A stretch of DNA of 64,000 nt from Pedobacter gandavensis (lineage in GTDB: Bacteria > Bacteroidota > Bacteroidia > Sphingobacteriales > Sphingobacteriaceae): positions 186,001-250,000 of the forward strand of contig NZ_WNXC01000001.1 in assembly GCF_014172405.1 (NCBI RefSeq), read 5' to 3'. The notes below the pieces were generated by a model, which saw nothing but the letters and a program-made list of their open reading frames with translations, did no database searches and had not been told where the DNA came from. Both the position numbers and the translations under genes were made by a program. Positions 52,640 to 61,282 of the stretch are shown here, in pieces. The stretch's first letter is position 1. The number at the start of each line of letters is the position of its first letter.

Positions 52640-53209
52640 ATGAAAAGTATAAGCATATTTAAATATGGTATCCATCTTTTGGTATTAACAATACTTGCTG
52701 CATGTATGAATACAGATAAAAGTGGTAAAGTGCAGGATCTTCCGCTTAAGAAATCACATGATTTAACTGATATGAGTAAAGTAGATGGCGATGGTGCTAA
52801 TTTCATGGACACAGCTGCAGTAGCCGGAATGATGGAGGTTGATCTAGCTAGACTTGCATTAGAAAAATCCACAAATGCAAAAGTGAAGAAGTTTGCCTCT
52901 CAGATGATTGCTGACTATACCAAAACCAATCAGGAACTTAAGGCTATTGCACTTAAATTGGAGCATCTTCTGCCGACTGATTATCCTGCTGATGTGATGG
53001 ACCATATGAATGAGATGAAAAACCTAAATCAAAAGGAATTTGATATTCATTATATGGACATGATGGTTTATGATCATGAGAAAACAATTGATCTTTTCAA
53101 AACTTCCAGTAGCTTAAAACAAGAAGTAAAGGACTTCATCAAGCAAACCTTGCCCATTTTGGAGAAGCATTACCAAATGGCTAAAGAGATTCAGACCTCA
53201 TTGAAATAA
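52640..53209 (+). CDS. DUF4142 lipoprotein
   Basis: This 189-residue lipoprotein has lipobox ILAAC with cysteine near residue 22. The DUF4142 ferritin-like helical domain covers the rest. DTAAVAGMMEVDLARLALEKS near residue 58 (in pieces), FASQMIADYTKTNQEL near 88, and FDIHYMDMMVYDHEKTIDLF near 133 are characteristic helices with H/E/D residues. These exported four-helix proteins are linked with stress responses, but no reaction is established. The small unknown genes at 53231 and 53492 follow in the same direction and may share its transcript. Confidence 0.88.
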   Translation: MKSISIFKYGIHLLVLTILAACMNTDKSGKVQDLPLKKSHDLTDMSKVDGDGANFMDTAAVAGMMEVDLARLALEKSTNAKVKKFASQMIADYTKTNQELKAIALKLEHLLPTDYPADVMDHMNEMKNLNQKEFDIHYMDMMVYDHEKTIDLFKTSSSLKQEVKDFIKQTLPILEKHYQMAKEIQTSLK

Positions 53210-53230
53210 AAACAGTTTTATACTAAGTAT

Positions 53231-53470
53231 ATGGCAACAAATTCAATAAATCCCAATGCTAAAATCGAAATTGATTACAGCAGGTACGACCAGGCAGTAC
53301 AAAAGTTAAAACCTACGGTATATTTGGATGGAACGACTTTCTGTTGCTTATCGGGACCGGATCGCGAGACCGGTATTTTCGGAAGTGGAGATACCCTTGA
53401 GGGGGCAATTCAAGATTGGCGTTCTGCTCTTGAAGAACGGTTTAAGCGTATAAACGGTGAGAATGCTTAA
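53231..53470 (+). CDS. Small conserved hypothetical protein (HicB-fold-like)
   Basis: This 79-residue protein includes PTVYLDGTTFCCLSGPDRE and the helix GDTLEGAIQDWRSALEERF. A short beta-alpha arrangement ending in a helix after GSGDTLEEA-like text recalls HicB-type partial RNase H folds, but no DNA-binding tail or HicA partner is adjacent. It starts 21 bp after the DUF4142 gene and precedes another small ORF by 21 bp. Probably a real gene; function unknown. Confidence 0.6.
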   Translation: MATNSINPNAKIEIDYSRYDQAVQKLKPTVYLDGTTFCCLSGPDRETGIFGSGDTLEGAIQDWRSALEERFKRINGENA

Positions 53471-53491
53471 TTTATTTAGATAGTAAATATT

Positions 53492-53785
53492 ATGGATCCA
53501 TTTAATATAGTTATCAAAAACGGTACTGAACAGTTGGATTTGAACATCCACCCCAAGGACACTGGTAGTTATATGGTTGTTTATCATGGTGCGCTTGTAG
53601 GGGAGATCTTTATTGGGCAGGGGGAAAGTTGGAAGGCAATCTCTGCAAATGATTTGGATGCCATTACTTACCCAAATAATAAATATGATGAAACTTCAGG
53701 ACACGCAGATATGCTCCTTAAGCAGGAAGTAGTGCAGAGGATAGGAGAGCAAATCAAGGAAAGAGTTAAAGGGTCTTTGAACTAG
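53492..53785 (+). CDS. Small conserved hypothetical protein
   Basis: This 97-residue cytoplasmic-looking protein contains YMVVYHGALVGEIFIGQGESWKAI in the middle (in pieces), followed by a charged helix ending RIGEQIKERVKGSLN. I do not recognise a family. It forms a short run with the preceding 79-residue gene and the DUF4142 lipoprotein gene. The 21 bp spacing and like orientation suggest co-expression. Confidence 0.58.
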   Translation: MDPFNIVIKNGTEQLDLNIHPKDTGSYMVVYHGALVGEIFIGQGESWKAISANDLDAITYPNNKYDETSGHADMLLKQEVVQRIGEQIKERVKGSLN

Positions 53786-53915
53786 TCGTCACTATTTTAG
53801 GTTAAACTTTCTACTTAATGGGTGCTATCCTTTTTTGGATACATTATTCAGAGATCGGGATACAATAATTTGAAATGTCAAGGTGATATTTGTTAAGTCA
53901 ATAAAAATCGAAGAT

Positions 53916-54923
53916 ATGTCTGAAATTAAGAAAGTAAGTTTGGGTAGTCAGGGACTAATTGTTCCTGCTGTTGGTTTAGGCTGTATGGGGATGACAACGA
54001 TCGCTGGAGCTGATATTTATGGAAAAGCAGATGAGGCGGAGGCCATCGCAACTATTCATCGATCTTTGGAACTTGGGGGTAATTTCCTCGATACAGCAGA
54101 TCTGTACGGTCCACTATTAAACGAAAGGCTAGTAGGGAAAGCAATTAAAGGAAATCGAGAACAATATGTTATTGCTTCCAAATTTGGTTTTGAAATCAAT
54201 GATGAAGAACAGTTGACTGGAAAGATCAATGGCCGTAAATCTTATGTTAGAAAAGCTGTTGAGCGTTCATTACAAAATCTCGGAACTGAATATATTGATC
54301 TCTACTATCAACATCGGCTGGATAAAAGCACCCCAATTGAGGAAACAATGGAAGTATTGGCTGAACTGGTTAAAGAGGGCAAAGTTAAGTATGTTGGACT
54401 TTCAGAAGTATCTTCTGATACCATTCGTAAAGCGAGTGCTGTGCATCCATTGACAGCGGTTCAAACGGAGTACTCCTTATTTGAAAGGTCATTGGAGGAA
54501 ACAGGGATTAATGATACGTTGGATGAACTGGGAATAGGATTGGTTGCCTATTCTCCTCTTGGTAGAGGTTTTCTTTCCGGTCAGTTTAAGAAGGTGGAAG
54601 ATTTCCCGGAGCATGATTTTCGCAGGTCATTACCAAAGTATATGGGCGAACAGTTTCAAAAGAATCTTGAATTATTAGGGGAAATAGAGAATATGGCAAA
54701 ACTAAAAGGGATCTCCAGTTCCCAATTGGCAATTGCCTGGACAATAGCCAAAGGAGCTGTTCCTATTCCAGGTACTAAACGTGTCAAGTATGTGGAACAA
54801 AATATAGTAGCTACCAATATTGAATTGACAAAAGCAGAGCTGGATCAACTCGAAAGTATTATACCATTAGGTACACTTACAGGGGATCGTTACGATGCGG
54901 CTGGTATGCAGGCGATTGATTAA
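53916..54923 (+). CDS. Aldo/keto reductase
   Basis: ATG 53916 (335 residues) is preferred over the in-frame GTG at 53883. The AKR barrel is seen from GLIVPAVGLGCMGMTTI. The catalytic tetrad is FLDTADLYGP (Asp, Tyr), IASKFGFE (Lys) and YYQHRLD (His), and IPGTKRVKYVEQN is the NADPH-binding end. The LGCMGMT and TPIEETMEVLAELV motifs place it with the YajO/IolS-like AKR13-type group. The decayed AraC regulator directly downstream in the same direction may once have controlled it. Substrate unknown. Confidence 0.92.
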   Translation: MSEIKKVSLGSQGLIVPAVGLGCMGMTTIAGADIYGKADEAEAIATIHRSLELGGNFLDTADLYGPLLNERLVGKAIKGNREQYVIASKFGFEINDEEQLTGKINGRKSYVRKAVERSLQNLGTEYIDLYYQHRLDKSTPIEETMEVLAELVKEGKVKYVGLSEVSSDTIRKASAVHPLTAVQTEYSLFERSLEETGINDTLDELGIGLVAYSPLGRGFLSGQFKKVEDFPEHDFRRSLPKYMGEQFQKNLELLGEIENMAKLKGISSSQLAIAWTIAKGAVPIPGTKRVKYVEQNIVATNIELTKAELDQLESIIPLGTLTGDRYDAAGMQAID

Positions 54924-55385
54924 TAAGTTGAGGATTTTGAAAAATAAAATTCAGGCACCAGAACATTTTGCTACTATTTCAGTACTTCATAAGTGTTTGA
55001 ATATTAAGGGACCAAATCATCCACTGGTAAGTGTAATCCATATGTTAGTTGTCCATGTAGATTTCTTTGCAAGTTATCCTTTAGCTAGAAAAATTAAGGA
55101 GTACGGTTTTTTTTCTTATGCTACAAATGAAGCCTTGCATTTATCCGAACAGGAAGAAGATCTTTTTATACAACAGGTTTTACAATAGGTAGTTTATCAC
55201 ACGAAAGAATGCCAATAATGATCTTTTGATTAGGCTGGAGTTTGTGTTAAATAAATATTTTGAAGCTGAGTCCCTGTCCGATTTAGGAATGCCATCAGTC
55301 CAGTTCGTTGCAGATCAACTCCATATATCTCCAAATTATCTAAGTGATATGCTGAGGGTCAATACCGGGAGAACGAGCTTATGCA
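54920..55385 (+). pseudogene. Decayed AraC-family regulator
   Basis: Two AraC regulator pieces in different frames lie here. Piece one (to 55188) reads IQAPEHFATISVLHKCLN, HPLVSVIHM, then jumps directly to ARKIKEYGFFSYATNEALHL, losing roughly 65 residues of the sensor domain, and ends in stop codons. Piece two from 55193 reads FITRKNANNDLLIRLEFV and QLHISPNYLSDMLRVNTG, after which the second helix-turn-helix is gone. Both match in order the intact regulator at 26330-27226. At least three deletions have destroyed the gene. The tail after 55380 reads into unrelated sequence. Confidence 0.85.
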
Positions 55386-55408
55386 AATGGCGCAAGAAAA
55401 AGCGCTAG

Positions 55409-55659
55409 ATACGCCGACCGGACTGGTGCTATATAATGTACATATTCTGTAGTAGTCGTGCAAAATAAAAAATATAGAAAACCTTTCTTAATGATTAGCA
55501 TAGGCTATTCTTTTTACACTTTATTTTGTGAAAAATTTATATAAATTCGCCGCAGAAGATGAACAGCTAAAGATGGTGCACATCATAAATTTGTGAATTC
55601 TTACCTGCGAGCGAAAAAGAACAAGTTTTCTGAAATAAACGATAAAAAAAGATTAAGGA
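55409..55659 (+). other. Region between pseudogene and membrane AraC-type gene
   Basis: 251 bp. The start reads as an open frame ending at TAG near 55440 (MAQEKALDTPTGLVLYNVHI) that belongs to no family I know and is probably another fragment. The remainder is AT-rich; AAGGA at 55648-55652 is the ribosome binding site of the next gene. Confidence 0.35.
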
Positions 55660-56799
55660 ATGGATAAAATTAATTTATTAGTTATTGTAACTATAATAAC
55701 CTTGTTTGTTTCATTATTTCTTGCTTTTTTCCTATTGACAGTTAAAACAAAACATAAGAGAAGTAATGTGCTGTTTGCTGTTTTTCTATTAATAACCGCA
55801 ATAGATAATAGTCATCCTTTATTTACTTTAGTAAGTAACGGTCCGTCAAATCTGGGAATGCTAAGAACTACATTTGCTTTTTTACAAATTCCTGTTTTCT
55901 ATATGTATGTTTCATCTGTTTGTTATGCTGATTTCAAGTTTAAACCCAAACATTTACTTCATCTGCTTCCGTTTTTAATTGCTAATGTAATTTTATTACC
56001 TCGTTTTTATACCGTAGATCTCGCCTCTAAAATTAATTTTTTAATGAATCGTCAAGATATGATTGAACTGCAGTTTAATCATATTCTTATTTTTATTCAG
56101 ATCGTTGTCTATTTTGCCGCTGTTTTTATGTTATTAAGAAAAGCAAAAAAGCTATATCTTGAGAATTACGCCGGCACAAGTATTAATTCCTATAATTGGT
56201 TGTTTCAATTTACAAGCGTATTAACTATTTTGTATTTGATTGTCATTTTAAAAAATGTGTTGAAATTCTCCGATTATCCATATATCTCCGAATGGATAAA
56301 AATTGGAATCCTGGTGTTTCAACTATTTATTATTTGTTGGTATTTATATAAAGCATTAAATAATCCTGGTTTATTTAGAAACATTGATTCAAACTTAAAG
56401 CTTGTTTCCGATCTGGTTTTAGAAGATAAAAACATTAAGCAACCAGGTATAAATGAAATAGAATACAATGAAGAGTTATTGAAATTAAAGAGATATATGA
56501 CTGATGAAAAGCCATTTCTTAATCCTTCTTTAACAATTCAAGATGTCTCTAAAGATGTTAAAATTCCTGTTCGAGATTTATCTCTTTTAATTAATCATAA
56601 ATTAGAACAGCATTTTTATGATTTCGTCAATGTCTATCGCATAGAGCGTGCGATGGATATTTTAAGGGATGCTACTAAAAGTAGGCTAACTATTTTAGAA
56701 ATTCTGTACGATGTAGGCTTTAATTCAAAATCTTCTTTTAATACGGCATTTAAAAAACATACAGGTAATACCCCGACTTCTTACCGTAAGGGGTTGTAG
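55660..56799 (+). CDS. Membrane-bound AraC-type regulator (7TM-like + HTH)
   Basis: This 379-residue protein has seven hydrophobic segments in its first 235 residues (from LLVIVTIITLFVSLFLAFFL to IGILVFQLFIICWYLYKAL in pieces), so it lies in the inner membrane. A cytoplasmic linker and a C-terminal AraC HTH follow (about 275-379: LTIQDVSKDVKIPVRDLSLL, then LTILEILYDVGFNSKSSFN, FKKHTGNTPTSYRK). This architecture occurs in Bacteroidota for sensing at the membrane and direct gene control. An AAGGA ribosome binding site supports the start. Its neighbour, the serine hydrolase gene, begins 149 bp later and may be a target. Confidence 0.9.
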   Translation: MDKINLLVIVTIITLFVSLFLAFFLLTVKTKHKRSNVLFAVFLLITAIDNSHPLFTLVSNGPSNLGMLRTTFAFLQIPVFYMYVSSVCYADFKFKPKHLLHLLPFLIANVILLPRFYTVDLASKINFLMNRQDMIELQFNHILIFIQIVVYFAAVFMLLRKAKKLYLENYAGTSINSYNWLFQFTSVLTILYLIVILKNVLKFSDYPYISEWIKIGILVFQLFIICWYLYKALNNPGLFRNIDSNLKLVSDLVLEDKNIKQPGINEIEYNEELLKLKRYMTDEKPFLNPSLTIQDVSKDVKIPVRDLSLLINHKLEQHFYDFVNVYRIERAMDILRDATKSRLTILEILYDVGFNSKSSFNTAFKKHTGNTPTSYRKGL

Positions 56800-56948
56800 T
56801 GTAGTACCTTGCGATTACTCGTACTTGTCTTGTAATTATTCTTACTTATTTTTTAAGACAAATGCGTCCGACTACTTTTATTCGGTCGCATACCGTTGAT
56901 TTCTTCCCCATGTTTGTATCGAAATAATTTTAACAAAAAAACGATACA

Positions 56949-58427
56949 ATGAAAAATTCGCTGTTTTTACTGATTCTTCTACTGACAATTTCGAGCTGCC
57001 AGACAAGAAATATGGGGTTGTCGAAAAATAGAAACTATAGTGTTCTAAAGGACAATTTGGATCTTGAAGAACAATCAAGAAAACATCAACTTGCAGGACT
57101 TAGTCTTGTTATTTTTGAAAATTACAAGATTGTGTATTCGAATCAGGTAGGATTGAAATCTATGAATTCCAAAGAAAAAATAGATGAAAACACTGCATTT
57201 TCTACAGCATCCATCACAAAACCAATAACAGCACTTCTATGCCATATACTAGAAGAGAAAGGCTTAATTAATTTAGATGAATCAATAGATAAGTATTTAA
57301 AACGTTGGCATTTGCCAAAAAGTAAGTTTACGGAAAATAATAGCCCAACCTGGAAACATTTTTTTAATCACACCTCTGGTACAAGTCAAGGTGGATTTGC
57401 CGACTATTATGAAGGAGATACCATTCCCACAATCAAGCAAAGTCTTTTAGGACAAATATCAAGATACGGTAAGGAAATTGAATTTCTGTTCACACCAGGA
57501 ACTAATTTTGAATACAGTGGTGGAGGTTATGTAATTGTCCAAATGGCATTAGAAGATACTTTAAACAAGCCTATTGCAGAACTTGCAGAAGAATATATTT
57601 TTGCCCCTCTAGGCATGAAGAACACAACAATGATACAACCTAATGAAAAAGGATTTCCAACCAATGTTGCATTTGTTCACGATAAAGATGGAAAAGTTAT
57701 TAAAAGTGGCTTGCCAATTACGCCACAAGTTGGCGCATCAGGAGTATGGTCTACACCGACAGATTTAGCAAAACTTTCTATTGAGATACAGAATGCCTTG
57801 CGTAATAAAAATAACAAAGTGATTTCTCATGCCATTGCAAAAAAGGTAACGGAAGTGACCGCTTTAAAGAATGCAGTTGGGGGCTGGAGTTATGGATGGC
57901 AAAGGTCTGTTCATTATAATAACTATGATTGGTTTATGTGTAGTGGCTCAAATACTGGAGTTGGTGGTAGTATTTTCGCCACTATGACAGATGGGAACGG
58001 CTTTGTAATTCTTGCAAATGGCGAAAAAAACAATCGTATTCCTGTGATTAACGATACTAGAGTAAAGATCCTGACCATGATGGATTGGAATAAAAAAGCA
58101 CTTCATGAAGATGTTTTAGAAATGCCTTTAAATCTAAAAAAACAGCTCATCGGATCTTATGATGACTTCCTTTATGGGCAGAAAATGGAAACCAAAATTG
58201 TGGAGAAGAATAACCGCCTTTATGTTCAGTCTCCATTTTTGCAACATTTTAAGGGGAAAAATGATAACGAGTTGTTGTATTTGAAAAATGGATTATTTAG
58301 AATTGTAGATTATCCCAATTTATTAAAAATAGATTTCAGCAATGGAAAGATAAGTTCCGTTACCTTAATTAGAGATCATATGACTGTTAAGGTGCCGTTG
58401 GTTAATAGTGAAAAACAACTCTTGTAA
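56949..58427 (+). CDS. Beta-lactamase-fold serine hydrolase lipoprotein
   Basis: This 492-residue lipoprotein (TISSCQ, cysteine at residue 17) has a class C beta-lactamase / penicillin-binding-type domain. The SxxK motif is Ser88-Ile-Thr-Lys91. The YxN-like motif is FEYSGGGY, and HNT/GSNTGVGG-type glycine segments appear near 330-345. A C-terminal lipocalin-like extension of about 110 residues follows. Family members include D-aminopeptidases, esterases and peptidoglycan-remodelling enzymes, so antibiotic resistance is not implied. It converges with the minus-strand redox cluster and ends at a strong terminator. Confidence 0.88.
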   Translation: MKNSLFLLILLLTISSCQTRNMGLSKNRNYSVLKDNLDLEEQSRKHQLAGLSLVIFENYKIVYSNQVGLKSMNSKEKIDENTAFSTASITKPITALLCHILEEKGLINLDESIDKYLKRWHLPKSKFTENNSPTWKHFFNHTSGTSQGGFADYYEGDTIPTIKQSLLGQISRYGKEIEFLFTPGTNFEYSGGGYVIVQMALEDTLNKPIAELAEEYIFAPLGMKNTTMIQPNEKGFPTNVAFVHDKDGKVIKSGLPITPQVGASGVWSTPTDLAKLSIEIQNALRNKNNKVISHAIAKKVTEVTALKNAVGGWSYGWQRSVHYNNYDWFMCSGSNTGVGGSIFATMTDGNGFVILANGEKNNRIPVINDTRVKILTMMDWNKKALHEDVLEMPLNLKKQLIGSYDDFLYGQKMETKIVEKNNRLYVQSPFLQHFKGKNDNELLYLKNGLFRIVDYPNLLKIDFSNGKISSVTLIRDHMTVKVPLVNSEKQLL

Positions 58428-58477
58428 GTAAAATCAAAACCAAAGAAAAGCGGAATGGCTCTAGCTTTTTGAGCAAA

Positions 58478-58513
58478 TTAATTCCCCCATTAGGCGATAA
58501 ATGGGGGAATTAA
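58478..58513. terminator. Strong bidirectional terminator
   Basis: TTAATTCCCCCATT (58478-58491) pairs with AATGGGGGAATTAA (58500-58513) over 14 perfect positions with an 8-base loop. It separates the convergent serine hydrolase and cupin genes; the cupin stop codon lies inside the stem. Confidence 0.88.
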
Positions 58514-58989
58514 TCCTTGTATTCTTTTTCCGTGACAGCTTGTAGCCATACCGTTGGTCCATTCTTTCTGCTGGTTATTGCTACCTGAACAAATGCAGTA
58601 TCTGGACTTGCCCCGTGCCAATGAGCTAGATTTTGCGGGCATTTTATCACATCTCCTTTGCGAAGAATGACTTTTGACTTTCCTTTTTCCTGATAATATC
58701 CTACGCCATCTATGACTAAAAGAATTTGTCCTGCAGGGTGGATATGCCAATTACTTCTAGCTCCGGGAGCAAAAGTGACATTTCCAACGGCGGTTTCATT
58801 TAAGCTATCGGTTTCCACCAGGGATTTCACCCATACTTCACCCTTGAAATTTTGATTTGTATTTTTATCTCCCTTAGGGAAAATAATCGATGTGTTTTCT
58901 GCTTTTGAATTACGATCTACTGGGGTACAGTTACAGGAGTAAAGCAGAAGCAGTAAGCATGCGAGATTGGTGTTTAAGAGATATTTCAT
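58510..58989 (-). CDS. Cupin-domain lipoprotein
   Basis: This 159-residue protein has a lipobox (LLYSCNC, cysteines near residue 19) and one cupin_2 barrel. The metal motifs are ARSNWHIHPAGQ and NLAHWHGA. It parallels the cupins at 27421 and 62940 over the full length, including IFPKGDK at the start and VTEKEYKD at the end. It is the last gene of the minus-strand cluster, 2 bp after the CMD gene, and its stop codon lies in a terminator stem. Metal binding is expected; reaction unknown. Confidence 0.85.
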   Translation of the reverse strand: MKYLLNTNLACLLLLLYSCNCTPVDRNSKAENTSIIFPKGDKNTNQNFKGEVWVKSLVETDSLNETAVGNVTFAPGARSNWHIHPAGQILLVIDGVGYYQEKGKSKVILRKGDVIKCPQNLAHWHGASPDTAFVQVAITSRKNGPTVWLQAVTEKEYKD

Positions 58990-58991
58990 TT

Positions 58992-59717
58992 TTACTTTTT
59001 GTCTTTAAGTAAGTTATTTAAAACAATTTCTGTGGAAAGGGCTTCCTTGTCACCGATGGTTGATTTTATAATGCTCAGAAATTGCTGTAAGTGGTTTGGG
59101 GTTAAACCTAGGTTTATGCAGATTTTCAAATGGGAATTTAGCATGGGCTCCACTCCACCAATACTGCTTAGGACTGATACGGTCAGCAGCTCTCTTTGCT
59201 GATAAGTGAGTATATCACGCTCAAAAATATCTGCAAACAAATGCTCTTTAAGGAATATTTCTATTTCAGGAGCAAAGGCCGCGTAACCAGTTTTTTGTTC
59301 CTGCTCCGTTACTCCAGTCAATTCTTTTAATATGGCTTTACCACGCTTATATTTGCTTCGCTGGTCTTTGATTGGTGATGCTTCTGGGCCCATCAGGTCA
59401 TTGATCCCTTTGCTTTTTCGTTCATCCAATACAGTCATAAAGGTCTGTAAACCACGGATACTTCTTGGGAAACCTGCATAGGCATAGACATGAACAAGGC
59501 TTTCTTTGATTTGGTTGACGGTTAGTCCAACATCGAGTCCTCGGTTTAGTTCGGTCTTTAGCTTTATTAGATCGCCTTTTCCTGTCAGAGCAGCAATCCC
59601 AATAATACTTTGCTCTTTAGGACTTAATCCGATGTTTTGATTATCCTGGGCCTTTGTCATAACTGAAATAGCGTTGAATGTGAGGATGAATGCGATGATT
59701 ATTTTATTGTTTTTCAT
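58992..59717 (-). CDS. Exported double-domain CMD protein
   Basis: This 241-residue protein has a signal peptide (IIIAFILTFNAISVMTKAQ) and two carboxymuconolactone decarboxylase-like helical domains: about 30-110 with VYAYAGFPRSIRGLQTF, and about 155-235 with LTYQQRELLTVSVLSS. It lacks the CxxC of AhpD and the C-terminal ABM domain present in its paralogue at 27939. It lies 12 bp after the NTF2-like gene and 2 bp before the cupin gene. The export signal rules out a standard protocatechuate-pathway role. Confidence 0.86.
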   Translation of the reverse strand: MKNNKIIIAFILTFNAISVMTKAQDNQNIGLSPKEQSIIGIAALTGKGDLIKLKTELNRGLDVGLTVNQIKESLVHVYAYAGFPRSIRGLQTFMTVLDERKSKGINDLMGPEASPIKDQRSKYKRGKAILKELTGVTEQEQKTGYAAFAPEIEIFLKEHLFADIFERDILTYQQRELLTVSVLSSIGGVEPMLNSHLKICINLGLTPNHLQQFLSIIKSTIGDKEALSTEIVLNNLLKDKK

Positions 59718-59729
59718 GATTGATGGTTG

Positions 59730-60173
59730 TTATTTGCCGTTAGGACCAATCAGTTTTGTAAAAGACAAGGAGCCTAGTTTCCATGATCCACCTTGTTTGA
59801 TATAAACTTCTGTCACCATAAATGGGTTGGTTACTTCATTTCCACCCACAACAGCCAGCAAATCAATTTTATTCAATAGAATGGCGGTATTGTCAATTAC
59901 ATTCACGGAGACATCGTGGATATCGGCTTTTTTGTACCAGATGTTTCCACTTTTGATGACATTAATTTCTTGTTGCTTTCCCCATGAGCCCCCCATGTGG
60001 ACAAACACAGATTTTTCGTGAAACAACTTGTCCAGAATATCGATGTTCTTTTCTGACATCCAAGTCCATTTATCTTTGGAGAGTTTAATGATTTCTTCAT
60101 CAACCTTAGAGTTTTGCGCGAAGGATGATTGTGTACCCATAATGATTAATAGTCCGATAATTAGAGATCTCAT
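59730..60173 (-). CDS. Exported NTF2-like (DUF4440) protein
   Basis: This 147-residue protein has a signal peptide (LIIGLLIIMGTQSSFAQ). The rest is an SnoaL/NTF2-like cone fold: a first helix (LSKDKWTWMSEKNIDILDKLF), HEKSVFVHMGGSWGKQQE and then curved beta strands ending TEVYIKQGGSWKLGSLSF. The DUF4440 pattern F-x-x-W-x-x-x-x-I in the first helix supports this. No catalytic residues can be singled out. It is part of the minus-strand cluster, 55 bp after the Cys-nucleophile hydrolase gene. Confidence 0.85.
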   Translation of the reverse strand: MRSLIIGLLIIMGTQSSFAQNSKVDEEIIKLSKDKWTWMSEKNIDILDKLFHEKSVFVHMGGSWGKQQEINVIKSGNIWYKKADIHDVSVNVIDNTAILLNKIDLLAVVGGNEVTNPFMVTEVYIKQGGSWKLGSLSFTKLIGPNGK

Positions 60174-60228
60174 ATTGATTGCTTTTAGATTTAAGAACAG
60201 CGTGAATTTGTTTTGGGTTCAGTAGCTT

Positions 60229-61278
60229 TTATTGAAGATTTTTACCAAAGAAATCCACCAGTTTTTTCACTGCCAGATTTACATATTCAGGTTTCCAGTA
60301 AGTTTGGATATGCGTGGCACCATCAATAACAAACAGTTCTTTTGTTTTTGCATTGCTGGCTTTTTCGAAAGCTTCATCTGTCATGTACTTTGAATCGGCT
60401 TTGCTTCCGGCCATCATCAATAAGGGCTGATTGATCAGATCCATGTTAGTGGCGGCATCAAAAGTCATTAGATCGATCAGGCTACTTAAGGTGTATTTAA
60501 AGGTAGAATTGGGATGTGCATGGGTTCTGTAATAGTACATAAATCCTTCACGGTAAAGGTCGGTTGAGATTTTAGCAACTTCCTCATCTGTTGGCATGAC
60601 CACACCTGTATAAATCACTTCAGCGCCCGCAGCTTCCTGGGCACGGGCATCTGAGGCTTGTTTTAACCGTTCCTGGATTGTGCCCAGTTGCGAGTTCTGA
60701 AAACCATTACGTCTTACCTCACCTGAATTAAACATGCTCAAAGTCGCTACAGTTTTGAAACGTTTATCACCTTGTGCAGCCTTTAAAGAATAACCACCGC
60801 CACCGCAAATGCCTAAAACTCCCAAACGGTTCTGATCAACTCCAGCATATTGGCTGATAAAGTCTGCCATACCATGAATATCTTCAATCCGATTTGCAGG
60901 TTTATCGACATGACGTGGTTTTCCACCACTGGCACCTTGATAGGCAGCATCTGCAGCAATTGTGATGTAACCCGATTCTGCCAACTGTTGTGCATACAAA
61001 CCGGCTGTCTGTTCTTTCACGCCACCATTGGGATGAGCCACTACTACTGCAGGATATTTCTGTGAAGTATTGTAACCAGCAGGTGTATAAACATTGGCTG
61101 CAATATCAATCCCATTTAGTTTATAGGTGATGGGATGAATGTTTACTTTTCCTGGTACATTAGCTGTAATGGCATACCCATAGACCAATCCAAAACGATT
61201 TTCGGATTTGGTTTGAGCTGAAGTTACGATACCTGTTGTCATAAGTATAGCTATTAGTGTGAATTTTAGCGGTTTCAT
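60229..61278 (-). CDS. Exported alpha/beta hydrolase with Cys nucleophile (DLH/YcjY-like)
   Basis: This 349-residue protein has a signal peptide (LIAILMTTGIVTSAQT). PAVVVAHPNGGVKEQTAG marks the oxyanion region, the nucleophile elbow is GVLGICGGGGYSL with Cys in place of Ser, and the late acid and His lie in MAGSKADSKYMTDEAFE and VIDGATHIQTYW. A Cys nucleophile is known for dienelactone hydrolase and YcjY-like proteins. It follows the flavodoxin gene by 4 bp. An exported Cys-dependent hydrolase in a redox cluster suggests redox-sensitive ester or lactone cleavage, which is inference. Confidence 0.86.
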   Translation of the reverse strand: MKPLKFTLIAILMTTGIVTSAQTKSENRFGLVYGYAITANVPGKVNIHPITYKLNGIDIAANVYTPAGYNTSQKYPAVVVAHPNGGVKEQTAGLYAQQLAESGYITIAADAAYQGASGGKPRHVDKPANRIEDIHGMADFISQYAGVDQNRLGVLGICGGGGYSLKAAQGDKRFKTVATLSMFNSGEVRRNGFQNSQLGTIQERLKQASDARAQEAAGAEVIYTGVVMPTDEEVAKISTDLYREGFMYYYRTHAHPNSTFKYTLSSLIDLMTFDAATNMDLINQPLLMMAGSKADSKYMTDEAFEKASNAKTKELFVIDGATHIQTYWKPEYVNLAVKKLVDFFGKNLQ

Positions 61279-61282
61279 TTTA

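Noticed and set aside
53231..53785. HicAB toxin-antitoxin pair
   Set aside because: Only the first protein has a vague HicB-like look; the second lacks HicA features such as the GSH motif.
56949..58427. Beta-lactam resistance gene
   Set aside because: It has a SxxK serine hydrolase fold, but the lipocalin-like extension and low motif match to true class C enzymes favour an esterase or peptidase.
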